A stretch of 64,000 nt of DNA, from positions 48,666 to 112,665 of the forward strand of contig JACMKX010000045.1 of the NCBI GenBank assembly GCA_014379905.1, read 5' to 3'. The DNA is from Ferruginibacter sp. (GTDB taxonomy: Bacteria; Bacteroidota; Bacteroidia; Chitinophagales; Chitinophagaceae). Under the pieces are notes generated by a model that ran no database searches, was not told where the DNA came from, and was given only the letters and a program-made list of their open reading frames with translations. The translations under genes were made by a program, and so were the position numbers. Of this stretch, positions 1-7,360 are shown one piece after another. Numbering within the stretch: the stretch's first letter is position 1; each line of letters opens with the position of its first letter.

Positions 1-21
1 GAGCAAAAAGTTCAACTCATA

Positions 22-52
22 GGCCATTCACCTTACGTGGATGGCTTTTTTT
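22..52 (+). terminator. Rho-independent terminator of an upstream gene outside the window
   Basis: An imperfect hairpin (GGCCATTCAC / GTGGATGGC with G-T pairs, 5-nt loop) is followed by seven T. It reads rightward, so it probably ends a plus-strand gene that lies before base 1. Confidence 0.6.
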
Positions 53-76
53 ATAAGATAATCGTTTGCTATATAA

Positions 77-84
77 TATATTTG
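77..84 (+). promoter_or_regulatory. Candidate -7 promoter box for the arginine decarboxylase gene
   Basis: TATATTTG matches the Bacteroidota -7 consensus TAnnTTTG exactly and lies 42 bp before the start codon. No clear -33 TTG sits at the usual spacing, so this is a candidate only. Confidence 0.4.
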
Positions 85-126
85 CTTCGCAAAAATTAAG
101 CACTATTTAAAAGCGTATTTACAAAG

Positions 127-1557
127 ATGACAAATACCTACGACAGCCTGGTACAGCAAACATTCAACTTCCCGCAGGAAGGAATTAAGTTATCCGAAGA
201 CTACCTGCAATGGAACGATGTTGACATCAAGGCCCTTATCGATAAGCACGGCACGCCACTCAAAGTAAGCTATCTGCCAAAAATTGGTATGCAGATCAAT
301 AAGGCGAAAAAAATGTTCGAGACAGCGTTTAAAAAACATAAATACGAAGGTGATTACCATTATTGCTATTGCACCAAAAGTTCGCACTTTAATTTTGTGG
401 TGGGTGAGGCATTAAAGCACAACATTCACCTTGAAACTTCTTTTGCCTATGATATTGATATCATCAATGCCTTGTATAAAAGCAGGAAAATTACAAAGGA
501 TACGCATATTGTGTGCAATGGCTTCAAGCAAAAAAATTACACCAGCCGTATTGCAAGGCTCATTAATACCGGCTTTAAAAATGTGATACCTGTACTGGAT
601 AACAAGGAAGAATTGAACATGTACAAACGTGCCATTCGTACGGGTGAGCCTTTTAAACTGGGTATTCGTATCGCTGCAGAAGAGGAACCCAGCTTCCCGT
701 TCTATACATCAAGGTTAGGCATTAAAGCGAAGGATGTGCTGGAATATTATGTAGATGAGATTGAAGGCTATGAAGATAAGTTCCAGTTAAAAATGTTGCA
801 TATCTTTTTAAACAAGGGGATCAAAGATGATATTTATTACTGGAGTGAATTACAAAAAAGCATTAACCTGTATTGCCAGTTAAAAAAGATCTGCCCCGAA
901 TTGGATTCAATAAATATTGGTGGTGGTTTTCCTATTAAACACTCTCTTGGTTTTGATTACGATTACCAGTTCATGATCAATGAAATTGTAGGTAATATAA
1001 AAACAGCCTGCAAAAAAGCTAAGGTGCAGATGCCGCATATTTATACAGAGTTTGGAAGTTTCACTGTGGGCGAAAGCATGGCACATATCTACAGCGTGAT
1101 CGGGGAAAAAGCACAAAATGACAGGGAAACCTGGTATATGATTGATTCTTCCTTCATCACCACCTTACCAGATACCTGGGGCATAGGAGAAAAATTCCTG
1201 ATGTTACCCATCAATAAATGGAAAAATGAATACCAGCGTGTAGTATTGGGCGGCATCACCTGCGACGGCCATGATTATTATGATTCTGAAGAACATATCA
1301 ATGAAGTGTTTTTACCGAAAATAAAAACCACCAATGAAGATGAACTGGAAAGCAACAAAGAGCCTTTGTATGTAGGTTTCTTTCATACAGGTGCTTACCA
1401 GGACCAGATCAGTGGCTATGGAGGTATTAAACATTGCCTTATCCCGTCGCCCAAACACATCATTATTGAAAGAGATAAAAATGGTAAGCTGATTGAGTGG
1501 ACCTATGCGAAGGAGCAGACTTCGCAGAGTATGTTGAAGATATTGGGCTATAAATAA
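127..1557 (+). CDS. speA: Arginine decarboxylase-like, PLP-dependent (fold type III)
   Basis: This 476-residue protein is a type III (alanine-racemase-fold) PLP decarboxylase of the DapDC/ornithine/arginine group, here in the short Bacteroidota form. Lys84 in the YCTKSSHF motif is the expected PLP Schiff-base lysine, GGGFP at 265-269 is the phosphate-binding glycine loop, and Cys379-Asp380 (ITCDGHD) is the conserved catalytic cysteine contributed by the C-terminal barrel. The usual HIGS segment is replaced by HIFLNKG (about 225-231), a feature of this subgroup. Decarboxylation of arginine to agmatine, feeding polyamine synthesis, is inferred from the subgroup; a related substrate is possible. 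The gene stands alone, with a promoter box upstream and a terminator downstream. Confidence 0.8.
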   Translation: MTNTYDSLVQQTFNFPQEGIKLSEDYLQWNDVDIKALIDKHGTPLKVSYLPKIGMQINKAKKMFETAFKKHKYEGDYHYCYCTKSSHFNFVVGEALKHNIHLETSFAYDIDIINALYKSRKITKDTHIVCNGFKQKNYTSRIARLINTGFKNVIPVLDNKEELNMYKRAIRTGEPFKLGIRIAAEEEPSFPFYTSRLGIKAKDVLEYYVDEIEGYEDKFQLKMLHIFLNKGIKDDIYYWSELQKSINLYCQLKKICPELDSINIGGGFPIKHSLGFDYDYQFMINEIVGNIKTACKKAKVQMPHIYTEFGSFTVGESMAHIYSVIGEKAQNDRETWYMIDSSFITTLPDTWGIGEKFLMLPINKWKNEYQRVVLGGITCDGHDYYDSEEHINEVFLPKIKTTNEDELESNKEPLYVGFFHTGAYQDQISGYGGIKHCLIPSPKHIIIERDKNGKLIEWTYAKEQTSQSMLKILGYK

Positions 1558-1636
1558 CCAGTCAATAGTCAATGGATCATAGTTCATAGACCAATAACAG
1601 GAAGGAAGAATAGTTTAATCATCAGTGTCATTATAT

Positions 1637-1668
1637 AAAATGCCATGGAGTTGCATGGCATTTTTATT
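1637..1668 (+). terminator. Terminator after the arginine decarboxylase gene
   Basis: AATGCCATG and CATGGCATT form a perfect stem (extended by A-T pairs) around a 6-nt loop, followed by TTTTTATTT. Between the upstream stop and this hairpin are short direct repeats of the GTCAATAGTCAAT type, common AT-rich intergenic filler. Confidence 0.7.
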
Positions 1669-1739
1669 TATAAAGAAAGAGAGTAACTATCTCTCTTAAT
1701 CGTCTATGGAATATGGTCCATTAACCATGGACTTCACAC

Positions 1740-1949
1740 TCAACTTTTATTCCTTCTCAGCAAAGCAACCAGCAACAGTACAAACACTGCACCGCCTACA
1801 GCCCAGGCCCACGGTTGCATGTACCACTGGCTATCTTCCTCGGTATTAATATCAATATCTACTTTTTTTGTTTCCTGTGCAATAGCAGCCACACTGAAGC
1901 TGATAAAAACCGGGAGCAAAGCGATGTTTTTACTAATTGTCTTTAGCAT
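1740..1949 (-). CDS. Small secreted/membrane-anchored protein
   Basis: The 69-residue product has an N-terminal signal-like hydrophobic stretch ending at AIAQ (about residue 24), a short acidic segment (about 28-41) containing a WYMQPWAW patch, then one transmembrane helix (about 50-64) and a basic tail RRNKS. This layout fits a small inner-membrane protein with a short periplasmic loop, a type often seen in Bacteroidota. Function is unknown. It is transcribed away from the following lipoprotein gene's end, on the same strand. Confidence 0.6.
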   Translation of the reverse strand: MLKTISKNIALLPVFISFSVAAIAQETKKVDIDINTEEDSQWYMQPWAWAVGGAVFVLLLVALLRRNKS

Positions 1950-2023
1950 GATGTTGTTTTTTAGCGTTTTAATAATGGTTGTAATGCTTGTTTTAACTAC
2001 ATATGCTAAAGTAATGCCAAAAA

Positions 2024-2320
2024 TTATTGAAAATCCTTGTTGTCAAACATCCCTTTATAATACAGATAATATTTCCCATCTTTTTTACTGCGCCAGTAAC
2101 GCTTACCTTCCAGGTCGTAATAATATTTTCCATCGACAGTTTTTTTGGCGGCGGCTTCGTTCACAACAATTGATTTTGGTGTGGGTGTTTTGATTGCCTT
2201 TACTACAGGCTTTTTGATTTCAGTTGAAGTGGTTTCTTCTTTAGCAGGCACAGATTTTTTACTACAGGCAGATAGGGCAGCAACAAACAGCAGCATACCC
2301 GCAATTACAAATTTTTTCAT
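2024..2320 (-). CDS. Small lipoprotein
   Basis: The 98-residue product begins with a lipoprotein signal: a basic start, a hydrophobic run, then the lipobox LSAC with Cys19. A Lys/Pro/Thr-rich linker follows. The C-terminal part carries two YYYDLEGKRYW / KYYLYYKG-like stretches, an aromatic repeat that suggests a small beta-structured domain. It is predicted to be anchored in the cell envelope by acylated Cys19. No catalytic motif is visible and no function can be assigned. Confidence 0.65.
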   Translation of the reverse strand: MKKFVIAGMLLFVAALSACSKKSVPAKEETTSTEIKKPVVKAIKTPTPKSIVVNEAAAKKTVDGKYYYDLEGKRYWRSKKDGKYYLYYKGMFDNKDFQ

Positions 2321-2423
2321 TGGAATATTTTGCTTGTATTAGCAAGAATGCTACCAAATTTGATGTAGGAGATAATTATAGGGGAAAGAAGATAAAGGTG
2401 AAGAGTAAGATATTAAAGATTAG

Positions 2424-2478
2424 AGATTAGTTAATCAGAAATTAGTAGCTACTTCTAATTCCTAATCACTAATTAACC
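2424..2478. repeat. AT-rich imperfect inverted repeat between genes
   Basis: AATCAGAAATTAG and CTAATTCCTAATC form arms around TAGCTACTT, and the sequence is made of repeated TTAG/CTAA words. It may act as a weak terminator for the minus-strand gene or be an intergenic repeat; neither can be decided here. Confidence 0.35.
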
Positions 2479-2496
2479 AGCCTCTATCCACCACCA

Positions 2497-3753
2497 TTAC
2501 TTCTTCATCTTCGGCTTATACTTCTTATTCACTTTAGGATTATTGAAATACGCATTCAGTTCTTTTTCATCAATATTTTCTTCAGTGTAGGGAATATCTA
2601 TCAGTTGAATCTGCATTTGTTTTAGCTCATCCCTTATCTTCCTGGATTTATTAAGTATCTCCGGATCCCTGTCGCCCACCAGTTGATTTTCCTGCATGAG
2701 GTATTCCAACCGCTTGATGCTGCTCCTTATCAGTGTGGCAGTACTTTGTTCATAGCTGCTGTTGGGCGCTGTAGCTTCTTTCACCGGAACCATGGCAATG
2801 CCAACGCTTGGTAAAATCTTTCCCACAGTTTTTTCGCCTTCCCCTGGCAGGGAAGAGAAAATAGTGCCTCCCAATGCAGTGGAGGCAGAAGCAAGGTCAA
2901 ATGCTGTTCTGGTACTTTTTGTTCTTTTTATTTTCCTGTCTACCAGTCTGAAACTTGCTTTGAGAGAGGTAATATATCTTCTTGTATCAGCCTGTAATCT
3001 TTCAAACTCTTTTACCTGTTGCGGGTAATTGATATTTTCTTTTACATTTATTTCAATTTTGGCTGTATCGCTGGTATGAAATTTATTGGTACCAATAATA
3101 AGCAATAGTAATTTTTTTGTTTTCTCTTTATCATTGTCTTTTACAAAATCAAATGGAGCTGTCCAGCTAAAATCATCGCCACATTTTGCTACAGGTGTTG
3201 TTGATTTAACCGGGTAGTTGCTCAGGTAAGTTAATTCTTCGATGGGGAAACTGCCGTTATTGCACTGGATTTTGAAACTGATGGTATCACCTTCTTCAAT
3301 ATTCATTACACTGGTAACCGTAGGTTTAACCCTGGAAGGAATTATTTCTGTACTATAAAACTGGATGATGAAATTGGTATCAACTTTTCTCCCGGGGTCT
3401 TCCAGGTTCTGAACACTGATGAATACCTTGTACTCGTAATCATACTTTAATTTACCGGAAAGAAAATAGGATTTCTCCGCTTTAAAAGTAAGCAGGCCAT
3501 TATCTTTATTTACTTTTAAACCAACCGGTGAATTTTTTAAGAACCAGTAATAATTTTCCAGCGGTTTGTTAATGATGAGCTGGTATTTTAAAGTAGAATC
3601 TACATGAAGCGTGAACTAGGGGTTAAGGTTTTTAATACGAAGAGCGGTGTCAGGTTTGTGCAGCATCTCAACAGTATCATCCGGCACCTGGGCATTGGCA
3701 AATAAAACACTGCTACAACACATTAAAAAAACAACAGTGCGGTTAAGGCTCAT
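2497..3753 (-). pseudogene. Secreted protein gene interrupted by an in-frame amber codon
   Basis: Reading from the ATG at 3753, a signal peptide ending at FANAQ is followed by about 20 residues and then TAG at 3616-3618. The same frame stays open without another stop down to 2497, for a full length of 418 codons. The downstream part reads as one continuous beta-rich extracellular sequence (LHVDSTLKYQL..., then IEEGDTISFKIQ), then a helical, charged C-terminal half ending in Lys-rich NKKYKPKMKK. A single change such as TAC or TAT to TAG between Pro and Phe explains the break. It could be a true nonsense mutation or a base-calling error. An internal ATG at 3306 could give a 269-residue product without a signal peptide, which is unlikely to be functional. 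The family is unknown to me. Confidence 0.7.
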
Positions 3754-3918
3754 TGGGAATTGCTTAATTTTTAGAATGCTGAGAAGATAAACTAACTGCA
3801 ATAAAATGTACGATTCAGACACATTGATCAGCCATTCAAAATACTATTAACCCGTTATTCCAATTATTCGCCGCATTTGAAGTAAGTTGTATACTTTTCA
3901 TCCCTAAAAATAAATTCC

Positions 3919-4377
3919 ATGAGATCCTTGTTATTAATATGCGCATTCGGTTGCATAACACTAAATTCAAATGCGCAAACTACAGAAGATTCTGTAAAAG
4001 CAGTGGTGAATAAAATGTTTGATGCCATGCGCAACAGCGATGCGGCCATGCTGCAATCTGCATTTGGCGACAGTGCCTTACTACAAACCATCAGCAGGAG
4101 TAAGGAAGGGAAAACGGTTGTAAGAAATGAATCCATTGCAGCATTCGCCGGTTCAATCAGCGGAGCGCCCAAAGGAGCATTGGATGAAAGGATCAGTTTC
4201 GAAACAGTAAAAATCGACGGGGCGCTGGCATTGGCATGGACGCCTTATTCATTTTATTACAATGGCAAATTCAGTCATTGTGGGGTAAACTCCTTTCAAT
4301 TGGTTAGGATAGACGGAGCGTGGAAAATTCAATATATTATTGATACAAGAAGAAAAACGGGTTGTATAGAAAACTAA
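3919..4377 (+). CDS. Secreted SnoaL/NTF2-like protein
   Basis: The 152-residue product has a signal peptide (about 1-19, ending NAQ) and a cystatin-like NTF2 fold: an N-terminal helix (TEDSVKAVVNKMFDAMRNSDAAMLQSAF in outline), a GDSALL strand, a helix around RNESIAAFAG and paired C-terminal strands with ALAWTPYSFYYNG and a WKIQYIID ending. This is the pattern of the DUF4440/lumazine-binding-like group of periplasmic NTF2 proteins. The fold binds small ligands or acts as an enzyme in different families, so the exact role is open. The upstream TATACTTTTC at about 3890 is close to the -7 consensus. Confidence 0.65.
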   Translation: MRSLLLICAFGCITLNSNAQTTEDSVKAVVNKMFDAMRNSDAAMLQSAFGDSALLQTISRSKEGKTVVRNESIAAFAGSISGAPKGALDERISFETVKIDGALALAWTPYSFYYNGKFSHCGVNSFQLVRIDGAWKIQYIIDTRRKTGCIEN

Positions 4378-4379
4378 AA

Positions 4380-4401
4380 GCCTCCCCTGGAAAGGAGAGG
4401 C
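4380..4401. repeat. Palindrome related to the dispersed CCTCTCC-type element
   Basis: GCCTCCCCT and AGGAGAGGC form a 9-bp stem with one mismatch directly after the NTF2-like gene stop. There is no T run. It resembles the CCTCTCC/GGAGAGG palindromes before mutS2 and inside the kinase genes. Confidence 0.45.
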
Positions 4402-4451
4402 CTACCTCTATATGAATTCAGGTATTCAACTGTATGAAATTCTACTACCAA

Positions 4452-4892
4452 TTACTGTATGTCGATATCTTTTGCAGCGGCTTTCTGGTTTTCTTTTTTT
4501 GGAAGACCCAAAGTAAGAATACCATTTTCATATTTAGCACTAATATTCTCACCATCAATTTTGTCATCCAGCGTGAAACTGCGTTTGAATGATTTGTAAG
4601 AAAATTCTTTGCGGATCATTTTCTGACCTTCTGCAATAGCTGTTTCTTTTTTCTCTGTACTGATGGTTAAAATTTTGTCATCCAGTTTTACATTAAAATC
4701 CGCTTTCTCAAAGCCCGGTACAGATAATTCAACCTGGTAGCCGTCCGCTTTCTCTACAATGTTAACCGGTGGAAAATTTAATACATCTTCCCTGAAAGTT
4801 CTGCTTGCAGTTGATGGAAACTCATTGAATAATTCTTTCATCATTCCGTCAATTGATCTGCTGAAATTGTTGTTTACTTTTACTAATGTCAT
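4452..4892 (-). CDS. Hsp20/alpha-crystallin family small heat-shock protein
   Basis: This 146-residue protein is an ATP-independent holdase that binds unfolding proteins in the cytoplasm. The alpha-crystallin domain runs from about 40 to 135: it opens with FPPVNIVEKADGYQVELSVPG, continues with a DDKILTISTEKK strand, and has a FKRSFTLDDKID region and the conserved A-x-Y-x-NGILTLGLPK motif (about 117-131). The N-terminal arm is short. Length is typical for the family. It is a single gene with about 240 bp of AT-rich DNA upstream; no heat-shock element was recognised. Confidence 0.9.
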   Translation of the reverse strand: MTLVKVNNNFSRSIDGMMKELFNEFPSTASRTFREDVLNFPPVNIVEKADGYQVELSVPGFEKADFNVKLDDKILTISTEKKETAIAEGQKMIRKEFSYKSFKRSFTLDDKIDGENISAKYENGILTLGLPKKENQKAAAKDIDIQ

Positions 4893-5133
4893 GGCACTAT
4901 TTGTTTTAAGTTTTTAAATTAATTTATTTGAATGCTAGTGTTCAAATTGTATTCCAGCTCATTTTATACGCCAAATATTCCAAATTGCGGGACATCGGCA
5001 CGCCATAATGGCTAAAAGTTGCATTTTGTAATGACATAATTTCCGCATTTAGTAAAGCTCGGTTAAATGCGTTGCGAGTTTTATTGGGATAAGATTGTAA
5101 TTTTGCTGAACGAAAAAAATTAAACTAATAAAT

Positions 5134-5550
5134 ATGTATCCAGAAGAAATTGTAATTCCAATGAAAGAGGAATTAACTGAGCATGGTTTTAAAGAATTAT
5201 TGAATGCAGATGATGTGGAAAATGTATTATCAGGAAGAGGTACTACCCTGGTAATGATCAATTCAGTATGTGGCTGCAGTGCAGGCACTGCCCGGCCGGG
5301 AGTATTATTGGCTGTACACAATAGTTCAAAAAAACCTGATAACATCACCACGAGTTTTGCAGGTTTTGATGTGGAAGCAGTGAACCAGGTTAGAAAGCAT
5401 TTACTGCCTTATCCTCCATCATCACCAGCCATCGCATTATTTAAAGATGGCGAACTGGTACACATGATCGAACGCCACATGATAGAGGGCCGCAGTGCAC
5501 AAATGATCGCCGATAATTTATTAGGCGCATTTGATACGCATTGTAATTGA
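5134..5550 (+). CDS. BrxA/BrxB family bacilliredoxin
   Basis: The 138-residue protein belongs to the YphP/YqiW group. In Bacillus these proteins remove bacillithiol from mixed disulfides on proteins under oxidative stress. The active site is the CGC motif (Cys46-Gly-Cys48, in NSVCGCSAGTARPG), characteristic of this family and distinct from CxxC thioredoxins. A FKDGELVHMIERHMIEGR segment near the C-terminus also fits. Whether this organism makes bacillithiol is not shown in the window. A good terminator follows the gene. Confidence 0.88.
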   Translation: MYPEEIVIPMKEELTEHGFKELLNADDVENVLSGRGTTLVMINSVCGCSAGTARPGVLLAVHNSSKKPDNITTSFAGFDVEAVNQVRKHLLPYPPSSPAIALFKDGELVHMIERHMIEGRSAQMIADNLLGAFDTHCN

Positions 5551-5577
5551 TTATTGATTATTGACTATTAATTATTG

Positions 5578-5605
5578 ATGGCAACTCCAAAGGTTGCCAT
5601 TTTTA
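5578..5605 (+). terminator. Terminator after the bacilliredoxin gene
   Basis: ATGGCAAC and GTTGCCAT form a perfect 8-bp stem around a 7-nt loop, followed by a T run. The rest of 5606-5812 holds AT-rich ATTAATCAATAAT-like words and no gene that I can support. Confidence 0.8.
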
Positions 5606-5812
5606 TATAGGTGGTTCTCTTTTCTTAACCTGCTTAAAAAAACTCCATTCTGGCGGCCATTAATCAATAATCTATAATTAATAATTTAATACCCTCAAAC
5701 TATGTGATGCCCTTTTTTTTCTGCATTGCGGCCTTTTGTACCGAAAGCTTTCAGGATTCCTTTTTACTTCTTTATATTGCATCACTTTTTTTACACAGCA
5801 TAAACTAACAGC

Positions 5813-7159
5813 ATGTATCCCAATTTATATTATGTTTTCAAGGATTGGTTCGGAGTAGAATGGAGTAGTCTTTCTTTTTTAAACACTTTTGGCTTATTTG
5901 TAGCCCTGGCATTTGTAGCTGCTGCTGTAGTACTCAGTGCCGAATTAAAAAGAAAGGAAAGAGCAGGGTTGTTGTTGCCCAGGGAAGAAATGATCACTGT
6001 AGGCCAGCCGGCTTCTATGATGGATCTTTTTTTGAACGGCCTCACAGGTTTTATTTTTGGTTACAAGTTATTTGGTTTATTTTTTAGCAAGCCTGCTGAT
6101 GTAAATGCACAGGACTATATATTTTCTACGCAGGGAAATATTTTAGGCGGTGTTGCTGTGGCAGCCGCACTTGCCGGACTTAAATGGTGGGAGAAGAACA
6201 AGCAAAAATTAAAGGCTCCTGAGCGCAGGGCAGTACGCATATGGCCACACGACAGGGTAGGAGACATTATTATTCTTGGTTTAGTCTTTGGAATTTTAGG
6301 AGCCAAGTTGTTTGATAATTTTGAACATTGGGATGAATTTATTGCAGATCCCTTTGGAAGGATATTTTCCCAAAGTGGTTTAACTTTTTATGGCGGCTTA
6401 ATTATGGCTGCCGCAGCTATTTGCTGGTATGGCCATAAAAAAGGCATTAAAATAAAACACCTGGTTGATGCGGCAGCCCCTGCATTAATGATAGCTTATG
6501 CCATTGGGCGTATTGGTTGCCAGGTTTCCGGGGACGGAGACTGGGGGGTATTTAACAGTGCTTACGTGAGCGATGCGTCCGGCAATATTTCAGTAGCGGC
6601 ACCAGGCGATTTTGAGAAAAAGCTGTCGCAAAACGCAGGGTATTTTGTTACAGGGCAGTCATTAGACAGTATTGGTAAACCGGTGCTAGACAGGAATGGA
6701 CGCGAGCAGTATGTAACAGATCGCACTTATGGAGCATTGAATGCTGTTCCTCATAAAAGCTTCAAAGGACCCTCTTTTTTGCCCAATTGGTTATTTGCTT
6801 TCAGCTATCCCCAAAATGTTAATAAGGATGGCATCATAATGCCCGGCATTACCGATGAACACAACAGGGTTTTGCCCCAACCAGTTTTCCCTACGCCATT
6901 ATACGAAATCATTATATGTACCATTTTATTTTTATTTCTATGGGCCATCCGTAAAAAGATCAGCACACCGTTTGTCCTATTTGGGATCTACCTCGCGGTG
7001 AATGGGGCAGAGCGGTTTTTAGTGGAATCCATCCGTGTTAATAAGACATATCCAATATTTGGTCTCCATTTATCACAAGCGCAGGGAATTGCTATTTTAT
7101 TGGTTATTAGTGGATTAATAACTATTTTTCTTGCCAAACGCAATGGTTCCCGTCTCTGA
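5813..7159 (+). CDS. lgt: Prolipoprotein diacylglyceryl transferase, long form
   Basis: Lgt transfers diacylglycerol from phosphatidylglycerol to the lipobox cysteine of prolipoproteins in the inner membrane. The product is a polytopic membrane protein with the Lgt signature region at about 227-242 (IGRIGCQVSGDGDWG) and the conserved PTPLYE ending of the catalytic part before the last membrane helices. At 448 residues it is far longer than the usual 260-300. The extra length is a polar insert between the signature and PTPLYE (about 245-355) and an N-terminal helix plus charged loop. A long Lgt form is my recollection for some Bacteroidota; a divergent paralogue with altered substrate cannot be excluded. 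Lipoproteins in this window (for example at 2024) are potential substrates. Confidence 0.8.
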   Translation: MYPNLYYVFKDWFGVEWSSLSFLNTFGLFVALAFVAAAVVLSAELKRKERAGLLLPREEMITVGQPASMMDLFLNGLTGFIFGYKLFGLFFSKPADVNAQDYIFSTQGNILGGVAVAAALAGLKWWEKNKQKLKAPERRAVRIWPHDRVGDIIILGLVFGILGAKLFDNFEHWDEFIADPFGRIFSQSGLTFYGGLIMAAAAICWYGHKKGIKIKHLVDAAAPALMIAYAIGRIGCQVSGDGDWGVFNSAYVSDASGNISVAAPGDFEKKLSQNAGYFVTGQSLDSIGKPVLDRNGREQYVTDRTYGALNAVPHKSFKGPSFLPNWLFAFSYPQNVNKDGIIMPGITDEHNRVLPQPVFPTPLYEIIICTILFLFLWAIRKKISTPFVLFGIYLAVNGAERFLVESIRVNKTYPIFGLHLSQAQGIAILLVISGLITIFLAKRNGSRL

Positions 7160-7181
7160 CAATCTTATTGTAACTTTTCTT

Positions 7182-7226
7182 AAAGGATAATCGTTTCATC
7201 AATGTGGAACCGGTTATCCTTTTATT
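7182..7226 (+). terminator. Probable terminator after lgt
   Basis: AAAGGATAA and TTATCCTTT are perfect 9-bp arms separated by a 23-nt loop, followed by TTTATTTT. The long loop lowers confidence. Confidence 0.5.
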
Positions 7227-7270
7227 TTGCCGCTCCCTACAAAACAATGTACTAGGCAAAGCAAAGTACC

Positions 7271-7278
7271 TACTTTTG
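7271..7278 (+). promoter_or_regulatory. Candidate -7 promoter box for the TonB-dependent receptor-like gene
   Basis: TACTTTTG matches TAnnTTTG exactly, about 82 bp before the start codon. It sits inside a small inverted repeat (CTACTT/AAGTAG, 7270-7286). No -33 motif is evident at the expected spacing. Confidence 0.45.
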
Positions 7279-7360
7279 TGAAGTAGTTATCAAAGTATAT
7301 AACTACTATTAATTAGCCAAACGTTCCGGTTAGCCCCCGGAACAAAAACAAAGTATAGTC

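Noticed and set aside
5009..5023. TGGCTAAAAGTTGCA as a sigma-54 promoter before the bacilliredoxin gene
   Set aside because: The spacing between GG and GC is 11 bp, one short of the required 12.
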